DNA of 64,000 bases, from the NCBI GenBank assembly GCA_022827245.1, contig JAJDTI010000186.1:1-64000 (forward strand), given 5' to 3'. The notes under the pieces are model-generated. The model was not told the DNA's origin. It searched no databases and saw only the letters and a list, made by a program, of their open reading frames with translations. This DNA comes from Pseudomonadales bacterium. GTDB lineage: Bacteria; Pseudomonadota; Gammaproteobacteria; Pseudomonadales; Azotimanducaceae. The position numbers and the translations under genes are program-made. Below, piece after piece: positions 8,915-16,978 of this stretch; position 1 is the first letter of the stretch, and every line of letters starts with the position of its first letter.

Positions 8915-9916
8915 CTACGACGTTGTCCGCGTCTCCCGCGTCCGCTCAGCGTACCGGGCATGCCCACGGAAGTCCGGCCCTTCCGCACCCCAACCCATCG
9001 GGTCGTCCGCCCCCAGGATGCGGGCGAAGCGGGCGCCGCGCCGCTTCAGCATCTCGTCCGGCACGTGGTGCTGGTACTTCTCCTGCGTCTTGAGCGCGCG
9101 GTGACAGTGATAGGACGTGACGTTCAGGCGGATCCCGGGATTGGTGCGCCGGAAAGCGCCGTGCCAGGTGCCGCCGTGCCAGAGGATGAGCGACCCGACT
9201 TCCGCCTCCACGGGCACGGCCCGGTCGACGCCCTCTCCAGGCAGCGGCTGCCGGGCGAGCCGGTGCGAGCCGGGCACCACCGCCAATGCCCCGTTCTCCT
9301 TCGTGTAGGGCGTGAGCACGAGCGCCGAGTTGCACACCAGGTCGTAGCCGAGGGGCAGGACGCCTTCGGGCGAGCCGGGCGAATCGCTGTGCAGGTTGAG
9401 GGTCAGCTTGTCCGTGATGTCCGGGTTGTGCCAGCGGACGAACGCCACCATGCTCGACAACTGTCCCATGCCGCGCAGCATGTAGTCGATCATCGCGCCG
9501 AGCGCCGGATTCTCCAGCCACTCCTCGAACACCTCGTCCTCGAACAGGAGGTAGAAGAGGAGGTACGAGTCGCCGTTGGTGACGTCCGTGATGTAGCGAC
9601 CGGGATTCCCGGCCCGGTCGAGTTCGTGCGTGACGCCGGTGCGCTCCTTCGCTACCCGCAGGACCGCGTCCCGCACGCGTCCGACGAAGTCGGGTGTGGA
9701 GACACGTTCGGGGGGCACGACGGCGTAGCCCTTGTGGTCGAGCTGCAGGGCGTACTCCGTGAGCCCGAGGGTCTCCAGGCGGCCGAAGATGTCCTCCTGC
9801 TGCGTCCCGAACATCGGAGGCCGCTGCTGGCGGCGTTCGTACAGCGCCTTCAGCTCCTCCCGGGTCAGCGCCACCTCCTCTTCCGCCCCCGACTCCAGAT
9901 TGCGTGCCTCGCTCAC
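8915..9916 (-). CDS. Phytanoyl-CoA dioxygenase (PhyH) family protein
   Basis: A 333-residue Fe(II)/2-oxoglutarate oxygenase. The jelly-roll motif HSDSPGSPEG supplies the His-x-Asp iron ligands; the later GTWHGAF segment supplies the distal His, and an Arg for 2-oxoglutarate follows (GIRLNVTSYH). I start at GTG 9916, which has GGGGGA 6 bases upstream; another in-frame GTG at 9952 would add 12 residues but lacks a clear ribosome site. The gene sits between the serine hydrolase lipoprotein (stop at 9954) and the amidohydrolase, all on one strand. It probably hydroxylates a hydrophobic substrate. Confidence 0.86.
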   Translation of the reverse strand: MSEARNLESGAEEEVALTREELKALYERRQQRPPMFGTQQEDIFGRLETLGLTEYALQLDHKGYAVVPPERVSTPDFVGRVRDAVLRVAKERTGVTHELDRAGNPGRYITDVTNGDSYLLFYLLFEDEVFEEWLENPALGAMIDYMLRGMGQLSSMVAFVRWHNPDITDKLTLNLHSDSPGSPEGVLPLGYDLVCNSALVLTPYTKENGALAVVPGSHRLARQPLPGEGVDRAVPVEAEVGSLILWHGGTWHGAFRRTNPGIRLNVTSYHCHRALKTQEKYQHHVPDEMLKRRGARFARILGADDPMGWGAEGPDFRGHARYAERTRETRTTS

Positions 9917-9953
9917 GTCCAATCCCCCAAGCACCCGAACGTATCGCGCCACC

Positions 9954-11129
9954 CTATCGCAGATCCGCCAGCCGGTCGATCAGTCCGCGCTCGCTGTAGG
10001 TGCGGACCTCGGGGCCGTCCGAGCCCGGGCACGTGTTGCGCCCCGAGCAGGTGTTCGGCCAGTTCGTCGTGCTCAGCACGTAGCCCTGGTTGCGGAAGTG
10101 CTCGTACCGCGTGAGCACCACCAGGACCACGTCCTCTTCCCGCCACACGTAGATCTTCTGGCCGTCCAGGCCGAGCGCCGCCACGACCTCGATCGGCGGC
10201 GTCCACCCGTCGAGGAACGTGCTGTTCAGCACCCACCACTGGAAGCCGTAGACGGCGCTGTGGGCGGTCAGGCTCTCCGCGACGTAGTCCTCCGGGAGGA
10301 TGCGCGTCCCGTCCCACTCCCCGCCGCGCGAATAGAGCAGGCCGACCCGGGCGAAGTCGTCCGGCCGCATGTCGATGCAGCAGTAGGTCATCGGGTTGAC
10401 GCCCGTCGGATCGAACCAGAGTCCCACCGTGGCGGGGTCGATGCCGATCGGCTCGAAGACCTCCCGCGATACGTACGTGTGCGCGTCCGCCCCCGTGGCC
10501 CGCAACAGGAGCAGGCCCATGAGCTGCGAGTTGGCGTTGGAGTAGACGAAGGTCGTTCCCGGTACATCGACGAGCGGGAGCTCGAGCGCGAACCGGGTCT
10601 GGTCCTCCTCGACGAAGATGCCGACGTCCGCCGGATACCCGGAGCGCATCTCAAGGATGTTCCGCACGGTGATGTCTTCCTTGTCCGTACCCTGCCACTC
10701 GGTCAGCAGTTCGCTGGCCGGCTGCTCCAGCGACGCGATGTCCCCCGCGGCGAGCGCGACGCCGATGGCGGCGCTGTAGATGCTCTTCGCGACCGACCAG
10801 CTCGTGCCGTAGCTCTCGCCGTCGTAGCCGTCGGCGTACCGCTCGCCGATCACGTGGCCGCGGTCGACCAGGACGGCCGACTGCACCGCCTCGTCGGTGA
10901 AGACGTGATCGAGGAGGGCATCGACGGCCGAGGCTGCGACCTCGAGGTCCGCCGGGGCCGTCCGCTCGAGGGTCCAGCTCGGCGGCGGTACGGTCGACTC
11001 CGGGGGCGGCGCCGCGGTCGGCGGCGCGGCGCTTCCCCCACCACCGCCACCTCCCCCGCACCCGACGAGGACCAGCACGGCGGGCGCCAGCCTGACCCAC
11101 CACTCTCCTCGCGACGGACAGGCCGCCAT
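9954..11129 (-). CDS. Beta-lactamase-fold serine hydrolase, lipoprotein
   Basis: A 391-residue secreted class C-type hydrolase. The signal LAPAVLVLVGC gives a lipobox with Cys24, followed by a run of eight Gly and a Pro-rich linker, so the enzyme is likely anchored to a membrane. The catalytic SxxK is S112-V-A-K115 and the second motif is YSN (VYSNANSQ). The start is ATG 11129, preceded by GGGGAG at a good distance; the in-frame TTG at 11144 contains that site. Family members are esterases or peptidases more often than true beta-lactamases. It is the first gene of the operon with the PhyH and amidohydrolase genes. Confidence 0.85.
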   Translation of the reverse strand: MAACPSRGEWWVRLAPAVLVLVGCGGGGGGGGSAAPPTAAPPPESTVPPPSWTLERTAPADLEVAASAVDALLDHVFTDEAVQSAVLVDRGHVIGERYADGYDGESYGTSWSVAKSIYSAAIGVALAAGDIASLEQPASELLTEWQGTDKEDITVRNILEMRSGYPADVGIFVEEDQTRFALELPLVDVPGTTFVYSNANSQLMGLLLLRATGADAHTYVSREVFEPIGIDPATVGLWFDPTGVNPMTYCCIDMRPDDFARVGLLYSRGGEWDGTRILPEDYVAESLTAHSAVYGFQWWVLNSTFLDGWTPPIEVVAALGLDGQKIYVWREEDVVLVVLTRYEHFRNQGYVLSTTNWPNTCSGRNTCPGSDGPEVRTYSERGLIDRLADLR

Positions 11130-11168
11130 AAACTCCCCAAGCAACAGGTTGCGCCGGGAATCCTAGAC

Positions 11169-11194
11169 GTAGGGGACGGGCTTGTCCCGTCCCG
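11169..11194 (+). repeat. GTAG-type REP hairpin
   Basis: GTAG followed by a perfect 8-bp stem: GGGACGGG (11173-11180), loop CTTGT, CCCGTCCC (11186-11193). It is a member of the dispersed family also found at 25786, 30964, 31017, 42734 and (degenerate) 58671. It lies between two divergent genes, the only copy not at a gene end. Confidence 0.75.
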
Positions 11195-11234
11195 TTGTAG
11201 AGTACCCGGCCCACCGGAGCCTGCGGAACCACGC

Positions 11235-11900
11235 ATGTCGCGCACCGCTACGAAGATCACGGACACGCTCTACGAGTACCTGTTGCGGGAGGGCATCCCC
11301 GAGTCGGACGCGGCCCGCGCGCTCCGCGAGGAAACGCGTTCGGCAACCCAGTGGCACGGTATGCAGATCTCGCCCGAGCAGGGCGCATTCATGCACCTCC
11401 TGGTCCGGCTCCTCGGCGCGCGGCGCGCGATCGAGGTGGGCACGTTCACCGGCTACAGCGCCCTGGTGGTCGCGGAAGCGCTGCCCCCGGACGGCCTGCT
11501 CGTCGCCTGCGACGTGTCGGAGGAGTGGACCGCGGTGGGGCGACCCTTCTGGGAACGCGCCGGCGTCGCCGGCCGGATCGACCTCCGACTGCAGCCTGCC
11601 GTGGACACCCTCGACGAACTGATCGCCCAGGGGGATGCCGGCACGTTCGACCTCGCCTTCATCGATGCGGACAAGGCGAACTACGGGACGTACTACGAGC
11701 GGTGCCTGACGCTCGTACGCACGGGCGGCGTCGTCGCGGTGGACAACGTCCTGTGGGGCGGCCGCGTCGCGGACCCGCGCGCCAACGACGACGACACGAA
11801 CGCGATCCGGGCCCTGAACGCGAAGATCCGCGGCGACCGCCGCGTACACGCGGCGACGGTGCCGATCGGCGACGGCCTGACGCTGGCGCTGAAGCAATGA
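11235..11900 (+). CDS. Class I SAM O-methyltransferase (CCoAOMT family)
   Basis: A 221-residue soluble methyltransferase. SAM motif I is AIEVGTFTGYS (residues 65-75), followed by the acidic ACDVSEEW strand and the metal-binding FIDADKANY (about 139), which is typical of Mg2+-dependent catechol or caffeoyl-CoA O-methyltransferases. VDNVLWGGRV is the usual post-motif. ATG 11235 has only a weak upstream site. Its stop overlaps the next start in ATGA, so translation is coupled to the TPR-like gene. Confidence 0.9.
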   Translation: MSRTATKITDTLYEYLLREGIPESDAARALREETRSATQWHGMQISPEQGAFMHLLVRLLGARRAIEVGTFTGYSALVVAEALPPDGLLVACDVSEEWTAVGRPFWERAGVAGRIDLRLQPAVDTLDELIAQGDAGTFDLAFIDADKANYGTYYERCLTLVRTGGVVAVDNVLWGGRVADPRANDDDTNAIRALNAKIRGDRRVHAATVPIGDGLTLALKQ

Positions 11901-12835
11901 CGGACTTCGACACCTTCCTGAACGCGGGCTGGAACGACCATGCGGCAGAGCCGGAAGCGGTCTTCGCACGCTGCCGGGACGCCGCCGCCCTCGTCGAGGA
12001 GCCGGGACAACTGGCGGCCCTCGGCATCCTGGCCGCGCACGTCAGCGGCGAGCACCTCGGCCGCTGGGACGAGGGCGCCGCGTTCCTGGACGCGCTCTGC
12101 CGGCACGGAAGCTACCGCTCCGACGAGCCCGGCGGCCGCCAGCTCCACCTGTCGAAGGCGTCCCTCCACCTGGCTTCGGGCCAACGCGACGCGGCCGAGC
12201 GGGAGCTCGCCGCCGCCGCTGCCGCGGAACATCACCCCGCGTCGCCCCGCGTGCGCATGCTGGCGGCGACATCCGCGGCCCTCGCCGGCCGGGCGCGCAC
12301 GACCGAGGCGATGGCCCTGTTCGAGGAAGCCCTCGCGCTTGCGGCGTACGATCCGCCGGCCGACGACCCCGCCGCCCGCGCGCTCGCGGTGACCGGCAAC
12401 AACCTGGCCGTCGAACTCGAGCAGGCCCCGGACCGCGACGGCGCCGGCACGCAACTGATGAAGACCGCGGCGGTCACCGCGCGCACGTATTGGGAGCGCG
12501 TCGGCACGTGGGTCAACGTGAAGATCGCCGAAGTGCGGCTGGCGCACACGCATCTCGCGGCCGGCGAGGCGGACGCCGCCCTCGCCCACGCGCACGCCGC
12601 CCTCGCGCTCTGCGACGAACAGGACGCACCCGACGCGCACCGCTTCTACCCCTGGGTCGCGGAGGCGCTCGCGCTCCACGCCCTCGGCGACCCGGCCGCG
12701 GCGCTGGAGGCGAGCCGGCGCGCCGAACGCGCGCTGGCGACGATGGACAGCGAACAGTGGCCGGGCGCGGGCGCCGATCACGAGTCCCTGCGCAACACCC
12801 TGTCGGGCAGCGGCGGCGCGGGAGGCGTCGGGTGA
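11897..12835 (+). CDS. TPR-like helical repeat protein of unknown function
   Basis: A 312-residue protein made almost entirely of Ala- and Leu-rich helices in repeating pairs (for example LAAGEADAALAHAHAALAL and LGDPAAALEASRRAERAL), the look of tetratricopeptide repeats. No signal peptide, membrane segment or catalytic motif is visible. Its start overlaps the methyltransferase stop and its own stop overlaps the start of the aldolase gene (GTGA), so the three genes are translated as a unit. A scaffold or accessory role is an inference. Confidence 0.7.
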   Translation: MTDFDTFLNAGWNDHAAEPEAVFARCRDAAALVEEPGQLAALGILAAHVSGEHLGRWDEGAAFLDALCRHGSYRSDEPGGRQLHLSKASLHLASGQRDAAERELAAAAAAEHHPASPRVRMLAATSAALAGRARTTEAMALFEEALALAAYDPPADDPAARALAVTGNNLAVELEQAPDRDGAGTQLMKTAAVTARTYWERVGTWVNVKIAEVRLAHTHLAAGEADAALAHAHAALALCDEQDAPDAHRFYPWVAEALALHALGDPAAALEASRRAERALATMDSEQWPGAGADHESLRNTLSGSGGAGGVG

Positions 12836-13689
12836 CGCACCTGAACCGCGCGGTCGCCGGACTCGCCGGCGGGGGCCCGATCTTCTACACCGGCGGCCAC
12901 ACGGGCGCCGAACTCACCTTCGAGGCCGGCAGGGCGGCCGCCGCTACCTGGGCCGACTACATCAACGTCGGCATGGAGCACGGCACGTTCGACCTGCCCG
13001 GGCTCGACCGCTTCATGCAGGGCCTCGCCGCCGGCCACCGCGAGTCGGGGACCGGCCCCATGCCCGCCGTCGTCGTCGAGTTGCCGGTGGAAGGCGCGTC
13101 CGCGGAAGTCGTGCGCGCCAACGCCTGGCAGGCGCGGCAACTGCTGGCCCGCGGTGTGCACGGTCTCATGCTGTGCCATGCGGAATCGCCCGACGCGGTC
13201 GCGGCCCTGGTCGAGGCCGTCCGGTTCAGCTTCCGCGGCGGGCTACGCGGCGCCGGCGGTCACGTCTCGGCCGCGAAGATCTGGGGCGTCTCGCCGGCGG
13301 AATACCTGGAGCTCGCCGACCCCTGGCCCCTGAACCCGGACGGCGATTTGCTGATCGGGCTCAAGATCGAGAACCGTCGCGCCCTCGAACGCGCCGAGGA
13401 GACCACGCGCGTCCCCGGCGTCGCCTTCGCGGAGTGGGGGCCGGCCGACATGTCGATGTCGTTCGGCTACCGGGGAACGCCCGAGGACATCGCCCGGCCG
13501 GAACTGGCGGCGGCGCGCGAGCGGGTTTTCCGCGCCTGCCGGTCGGCGGGCATCGCGTTTCTCGAGGGGGCGACCCGGGACACCGTCGGAGAGAAGATCG
13601 ACGAGGGCGTACGGGTGTTCAATGCCGCTGACGAGGAGACCGCCCTGCAGGGCCGAGCCCACGCCCTCCGGCGCGACGGCTCGTCCTGA
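12832..13689 (+). CDS. HpcH/HpaI aldolase/citrate lyase family protein
   Basis: A 285-residue class II aldolase-like TIM barrel. Visible features are the ligand stretch GVHGLMLCHAESPDAV, the ILKIE-like strand GLKIENRRALERAEE (metal-binding Glu) and GPADMSMSFGYRG near the C-terminus. Such enzymes cleave or form 2-keto-hydroxy acids in aromatic catabolism. The start is GTG 12832, overlapping the preceding stop. The gene converges on the alpha/beta hydrolase with a 9-base gap. The substrate is unknown. Confidence 0.82.
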   Translation: MTHLNRAVAGLAGGGPIFYTGGHTGAELTFEAGRAAAATWADYINVGMEHGTFDLPGLDRFMQGLAAGHRESGTGPMPAVVVELPVEGASAEVVRANAWQARQLLARGVHGLMLCHAESPDAVAALVEAVRFSFRGGLRGAGGHVSAAKIWGVSPAEYLELADPWPLNPDGDLLIGLKIENRRALERAEETTRVPGVAFAEWGPADMSMSFGYRGTPEDIARPELAAARERVFRACRSAGIAFLEGATRDTVGEKIDEGVRVFNAADEETALQGRAHALRRDGSS

Positions 13690-13698
13690 AGCGCCGGC

Positions 13699-14580
13699 TC
13701 AGGCGGCCCGAGCGCTGACCTCCATCATCGCGTCGATCATCCCGTCGAGGTACATGTCCGGCATCTCGTGGCCGGCCCCCTCGAGGGTGACGAACGCCGC
13801 GCCGGGGATCGTCTCGGCCAACGCGACGCCGTGCTCATAGGGCAGGATCGGGTCTTCCGTGCCATGTACGACCAGCGTCGGGACATCGAGTTCCTTCAGT
13901 AGCGGCCGACGGTCGGGGGGCGAACTCATGCCAATCGCGATGCCGTGGTTGTTCATCGCGGCAAAGTCCTTCGCCCGGGCCACATCCCGGGTGGCGATGT
14001 CGCGCTGGCGCTCCTCGTTGAACGGTTCCGCGCTTCCGGCGAGCCGGCGGAACATCTCGATGCGCATGGCGATCTTCTCTTCCCGGGTCTCGTAGGGCGC
14101 CGCCATCATGGCGAAGGTGTCCGCCATCCACTCGGGATCGGGTCCCGGCAGGTCGTCGCTGCCGAGTTCCGGCTGTGCTCCGCCGCCCGAGAGCGGCGAG
14201 GACATGATGATGGTGGCGCTCCGGATCCGGTCGCGGTGATGGATCGCCAGCGCTTGCACGATCATCCCGCCCATGGACGCGCCGGCCACGTCCGCGGCCG
14301 CGATGCCGTACGCGTCCAGCACGCCCACCGCGTCGGCGGCGAGGTCGTCGAGCGTGTAGGGCGGCGCACCCACCTCGAAACAGGTGGACTGGCCAGTGTC
14401 CCGGTTGTCGTAGCGGATCACGTAGCGCCCGCGGTCGACGATCGCCTGCACGAGGCTCTCGTGCCACTGGATGCCCTGCGCGCTCGCGCCCATGATGAGG
14501 AGCAGCGGCGGGTCGGCCGGGTCGCCGAAGTCCTCGGTCCAGATGTCGATGCCGTTCGCGTGCACGATCTTCTCGGCCAT
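13699..14580 (-). CDS. Alpha/beta hydrolase
   Basis: A 293-residue cytosolic hydrolase. The oxyanion-hole region is LLLIMGASAQG, the nucleophile elbow is GASMGG with Ser102, and the acid and base come from HGTEDPILPYEHG and GAGHEMPD near the C-terminus. The fold and motifs resemble esterases and C-C bond hydrolases of catabolic pathways. ATG 14580 lies 30-60 bases from a TATAAA-like -10 and a palindromic operator candidate, so it probably has its own regulated promoter. Confidence 0.87.
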   Translation of the reverse strand: MAEKIVHANGIDIWTEDFGDPADPPLLLIMGASAQGIQWHESLVQAIVDRGRYVIRYDNRDTGQSTCFEVGAPPYTLDDLAADAVGVLDAYGIAAADVAGASMGGMIVQALAIHHRDRIRSATIIMSSPLSGGGAQPELGSDDLPGPDPEWMADTFAMMAAPYETREEKIAMRIEMFRRLAGSAEPFNEERQRDIATRDVARAKDFAAMNNHGIAIGMSSPPDRRPLLKELDVPTLVVHGTEDPILPYEHGVALAETIPGAAFVTLEGAGHEMPDMYLDGMIDAMMEVSARAA

Positions 14581-14612
14581 GGCTCCATGTCCTCGCGTTT
14601 CGGGAAGCGGCG

Positions 14613-14643
14613 TTTATACAACGGCAACACCGTCGCTGTTGCC
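14613..14643 (-). promoter_or_regulatory. TATAAA box with an overlapping GGCAACA palindrome
   Basis: The minus strand has TATAAA at 14618-14613, and a perfect inverted repeat GGCAACA-N7-TGTTGCC at 14623-14643 covers the expected -35 region. The placement suggests a repressor or activator site controlling the alpha/beta hydrolase. No regulator gene is adjacent. Confidence 0.4.
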
Positions 14644-14678
14644 ACGGCCGCGCCGGGCGTGATGAGCTTGGCCGCACG

Positions 14679-14932
14679 ATGCAAGCACCAGAGCTTCCCA
14701 CCTTGCCTGAGGCCGCGGCCGAGTTCCCGGGGCCCGAGGGCCTGACCGGCCGCGTCCGCGCCTTGGCGCCGCTCATCGCGGAACACGCCGCGCAGGCCGA
14801 GGCGGACCGCAAGCCCGTGGACGCCGTGATCGAGCCGGCGTGTTCAAGTCCTTCGTCCCGCGCCGCTTCGGCGGCTACGAGATCGACAACGCGTCGTTCG
14901 TCGACATCGGCATCGCCGGTATAGCCCCATGA
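14679..14932 (+). pseudogene. Frameshifted N-terminal remnant of a flavin-dependent monooxygenase (HsaA/HpaB or acyl-CoA dehydrogenase type)
   Basis: From ATG 14679 one frame encodes a family-typical N-terminal helix region (LPTLPEAAAEFPGPEGL and onward to PVDAVIE). After about position 14833 the homology continues in another frame: GVFKSFVPRRFGGYEIDNA, which matches the start of acyl-CoA-dehydrogenase-fold monooxygenases. The second frame ends at TGA 14930-14932, inside the start of the azoreductase gene, so the remaining 300 or so residues are missing. This is a frameshift plus a large deletion. The match is from recalled family pattern, not a search. Confidence 0.65.
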
Positions 14933-15579
14933 AGCTCCTGCACATCGAAGCAAGCCCCAGGAAGGAAGCGTCGGCTTCCAGCCGCGTGGCCGACGCCTTC
15001 GTCACCGCGTACCGCCGCCTCCACCCCGATCACGTCATCGAGCGCCTCGCACTCTTCGAGGAGCCGCTACCGGCGTTCGGCGTGGAAGGGGCGGAGCAGA
15101 AGACCGAGCAGATCCTCGACCTCGTGCGCGGGGGCGGGGGCATCGAGGCGACCGGCGAGTGGGCCGGCGTCATGCGCGAAGTGGAGCGCCTCGGGAGCGC
15201 CGACAAGGTGCTGCTGTCCTCGCCGATGTGGAACTTCTCGATCCCCTACCCGCTCAAGCACTACATCGACCTGATCTGCCAGCCCGGGCTGACCTTCCGC
15301 GTCGACGCGCAGGGCCTTTACGTCGGCCTGGTCACGGGCAAGCCGCTCCAGCTCATCCTCGCGAGCGGTGGCTCGTACCCGGCGGGATTTCCCCTGGAAA
15401 CGCACGGCCCCGCCACCGACTTCCAGCGCCCCTACCTCGAACACGTCGCGCGATTCATCGGCTTCGAAGACATTCGCGCGATCAGGATCGAACGGACCAG
15501 CGCGCTGCTCCCGGACGCGCTGGAGGAACTGCTCGCCCGGCGGTGCGCGGAAGCCGCCGAGGCCGCGGCGAGCTTCTAG
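14929..15579 (+). CDS. azoR: FMN-dependent NADH-azoreductase / NAD(P)H quinone oxidoreductase family
   Basis: A 216-residue flavodoxin-like protein. The FMN phosphate loop is near ASPRKEASASSRV (residues 9-21), the flavin-contacting PMWNFSIPYPLKHYID segment is exactly placed for AzoR, and ASGGSYP forms the third loop. It reduces quinones or azo compounds with NAD(P)H in the cytoplasm. It starts directly at the end of the broken monooxygenase remnant and is followed 31 bases later by an SDR gene. The remnant may once have used reduced flavin from this or a similar reductase. Confidence 0.88.
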   Translation: MKLLHIEASPRKEASASSRVADAFVTAYRRLHPDHVIERLALFEEPLPAFGVEGAEQKTEQILDLVRGGGGIEATGEWAGVMREVERLGSADKVLLSSPMWNFSIPYPLKHYIDLICQPGLTFRVDAQGLYVGLVTGKPLQLILASGGSYPAGFPLETHGPATDFQRPYLEHVARFIGFEDIRAIRIERTSALLPDALEELLARRCAEAAEAAASF

Positions 15580-15610
15580 CGTCCATAGCCTCATCACAGG
15601 AGGAAGGCAC

Positions 15611-16441
15611 ATGACCCGACTGAGCGACAAGGTCGCCCTGATCACCGGCGCCGCGAGCGGCATGGGAGCCGCCACCGCGCGGATGTTCGCGGCCGAGGGG
15701 GCGCGCGTGCTGATCGCGGACCTGCAGGAAGAAGCCGGCAGCGCGCTTGCGGACGAACTCGGGGACGCCGGCCTGTTCGCACGCTGTGACGTGAGCATCG
15801 AAGAGGACGTGGCGAACGCCGTCACGGTCGCCGCGGACCGCTGGGGCCGCCTCGACTGCATGTTCAACAACGCCGGCTTCGGCGGCGCGATCGGGCCGAT
15901 CGACGAGACCTCCGCCGAGGACTTCGACATCACCATGGACGTCCTCGTGAAAGGCGTGTTCTTCGGCATGAAACACGCCGCGCCGATCATGAAGCGCCAG
16001 GGCGGCGGGTCGATCGTCAGCACGGCCTCCATGGCCGCCCAGATCGGCGGCTGGTCCCCGCATCTCTACAGCGCCGCCAAGGCGGCGGTCATCGCCCTCA
16101 CGCGGTCCGTCGCCCTGGAGATGGGGGAGTGGGACGTGCGTGCCAACTGCATCTCGCCGGGCGTCATCGAGACGCCGCTCGCGGTCGGCCGCGGCTTCAC
16201 GCCGGAGGCCATCGAGCGGTTCCGGAGCGAAACGGAGGGCCAGCAGGCACTCAACCGGGTCGGCGACCCCGACGACATCGCCCACTGCGCCGTCTGGCTG
16301 GCAAGCGACGAGTCGACCTTCGTCACCGGCCAGGACATCGTCGTCGACGGGGGCTTCTCCGCCGGGCGCACCTGGCGCCGGCAGCCGCCCTGGATGCGGC
16401 AGGCGCATCCAATCAAGGTGTATCGGCCGCCGGGACGTTAG
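15611..16441 (+). CDS. Short-chain dehydrogenase/reductase (SDR)
   Basis: A 276-residue classical SDR. The cofactor motif is TGAASGMG (about 14-21), the acidic residue of IADLQ favours NAD, NNAG is present, and the catalytic site is Ser (IVSTASMAA) with YSAAK. The start ATG 15611 has a strong CAGGAGGAAG site upstream. The C-terminus carries a basic extension after the usual VDGGFSAG. It ends convergent to the DUF1761 gene. The alcohol substrate is unknown. Confidence 0.9.
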   Translation: MTRLSDKVALITGAASGMGAATARMFAAEGARVLIADLQEEAGSALADELGDAGLFARCDVSIEEDVANAVTVAADRWGRLDCMFNNAGFGGAIGPIDETSAEDFDITMDVLVKGVFFGMKHAAPIMKRQGGGSIVSTASMAAQIGGWSPHLYSAAKAAVIALTRSVALEMGEWDVRANCISPGVIETPLAVGRGFTPEAIERFRSETEGQQALNRVGDPDDIAHCAVWLASDESTFVTGQDIVVDGGFSAGRTWRRQPPWMRQAHPIKVYRPPGR

Positions 16442-16474
16442 CGACTCTCCGCAGCCGAACTCCCGAATGGTCGG

Positions 16475-16879
16475 TCAGCTCCAGGCGCCGAGGATCGCTC
16501 CCATGATGAGGCTCAGCACGATTCGGTAGCCCGCCGTGATCGTCCACAGCCGCATGCCGGTGCCGCTGTGGGCGGCGTCGGAAGCGGTCGACGCGGCGAT
16601 GAAGCCGACGCCGACGGCGAGACCCATCGCGAGCCCGCCTCCGAGGCTGCGGATGCCGAGCCCCTGCATCAGCAGCGCCATCACGACGCAGGTCAGGAGC
16701 GCCGCGAAGAAGCTGACGACGAATGGCATCGGCGGAGTCGGCAGTTCGTCGGCCGTCTTGCCGATCGCCGCCATCCAGGGCTTGCCGAAGAGGGGTCCGT
16801 ACCACAGTCCGCCGAGGGCGAACGCGGCGACGGTCGCGACGAGGATCGCCCACCAGTTGAGTGCTGCGAGATAAGCCAT
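16475..16879 (-). CDS. DUF1761-like small integral membrane protein
   Basis: A 134-residue protein with four hydrophobic segments: WWAILVATVAAFALGGLWYG, MPFVVSFFAALLTCVVMALL, GGGLAMGLAVGVGFIAAS and WTITAGYRIVLSLIMGAIL. The GGLWYGPLFGKPWM motif after the first helix is characteristic of DUF1761. ATG 16879 has GGAGG 10 bases upstream. The function is unknown. It diverges from the monooxygenase gene with about 100 bases between starts. Confidence 0.8.
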   Translation of the reverse strand: MAYLAALNWWAILVATVAAFALGGLWYGPLFGKPWMAAIGKTADELPTPPMPFVVSFFAALLTCVVMALLMQGLGIRSLGGGLAMGLAVGVGFIAASTASDAAHSGTGMRLWTITAGYRIVLSLIMGAILGAWS

Positions 16880-16978
16880 GGCGCAAAACCTCCGTGTCCA
16901 TTTGCGTGGTCCGGGCGGAGAGCGCACCCGTGCCCCGATGGTAACATCGCGCGCCTGCCAGCCAGCCTGCGGAGCGCC

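Noticed and set aside
9954-11129. The class C-type serine hydrolase as an antibiotic resistance gene
   Set aside because: It has the SxxK fold motif, but the family is mostly esterases and peptidases, and nothing in context points to beta-lactam resistance.
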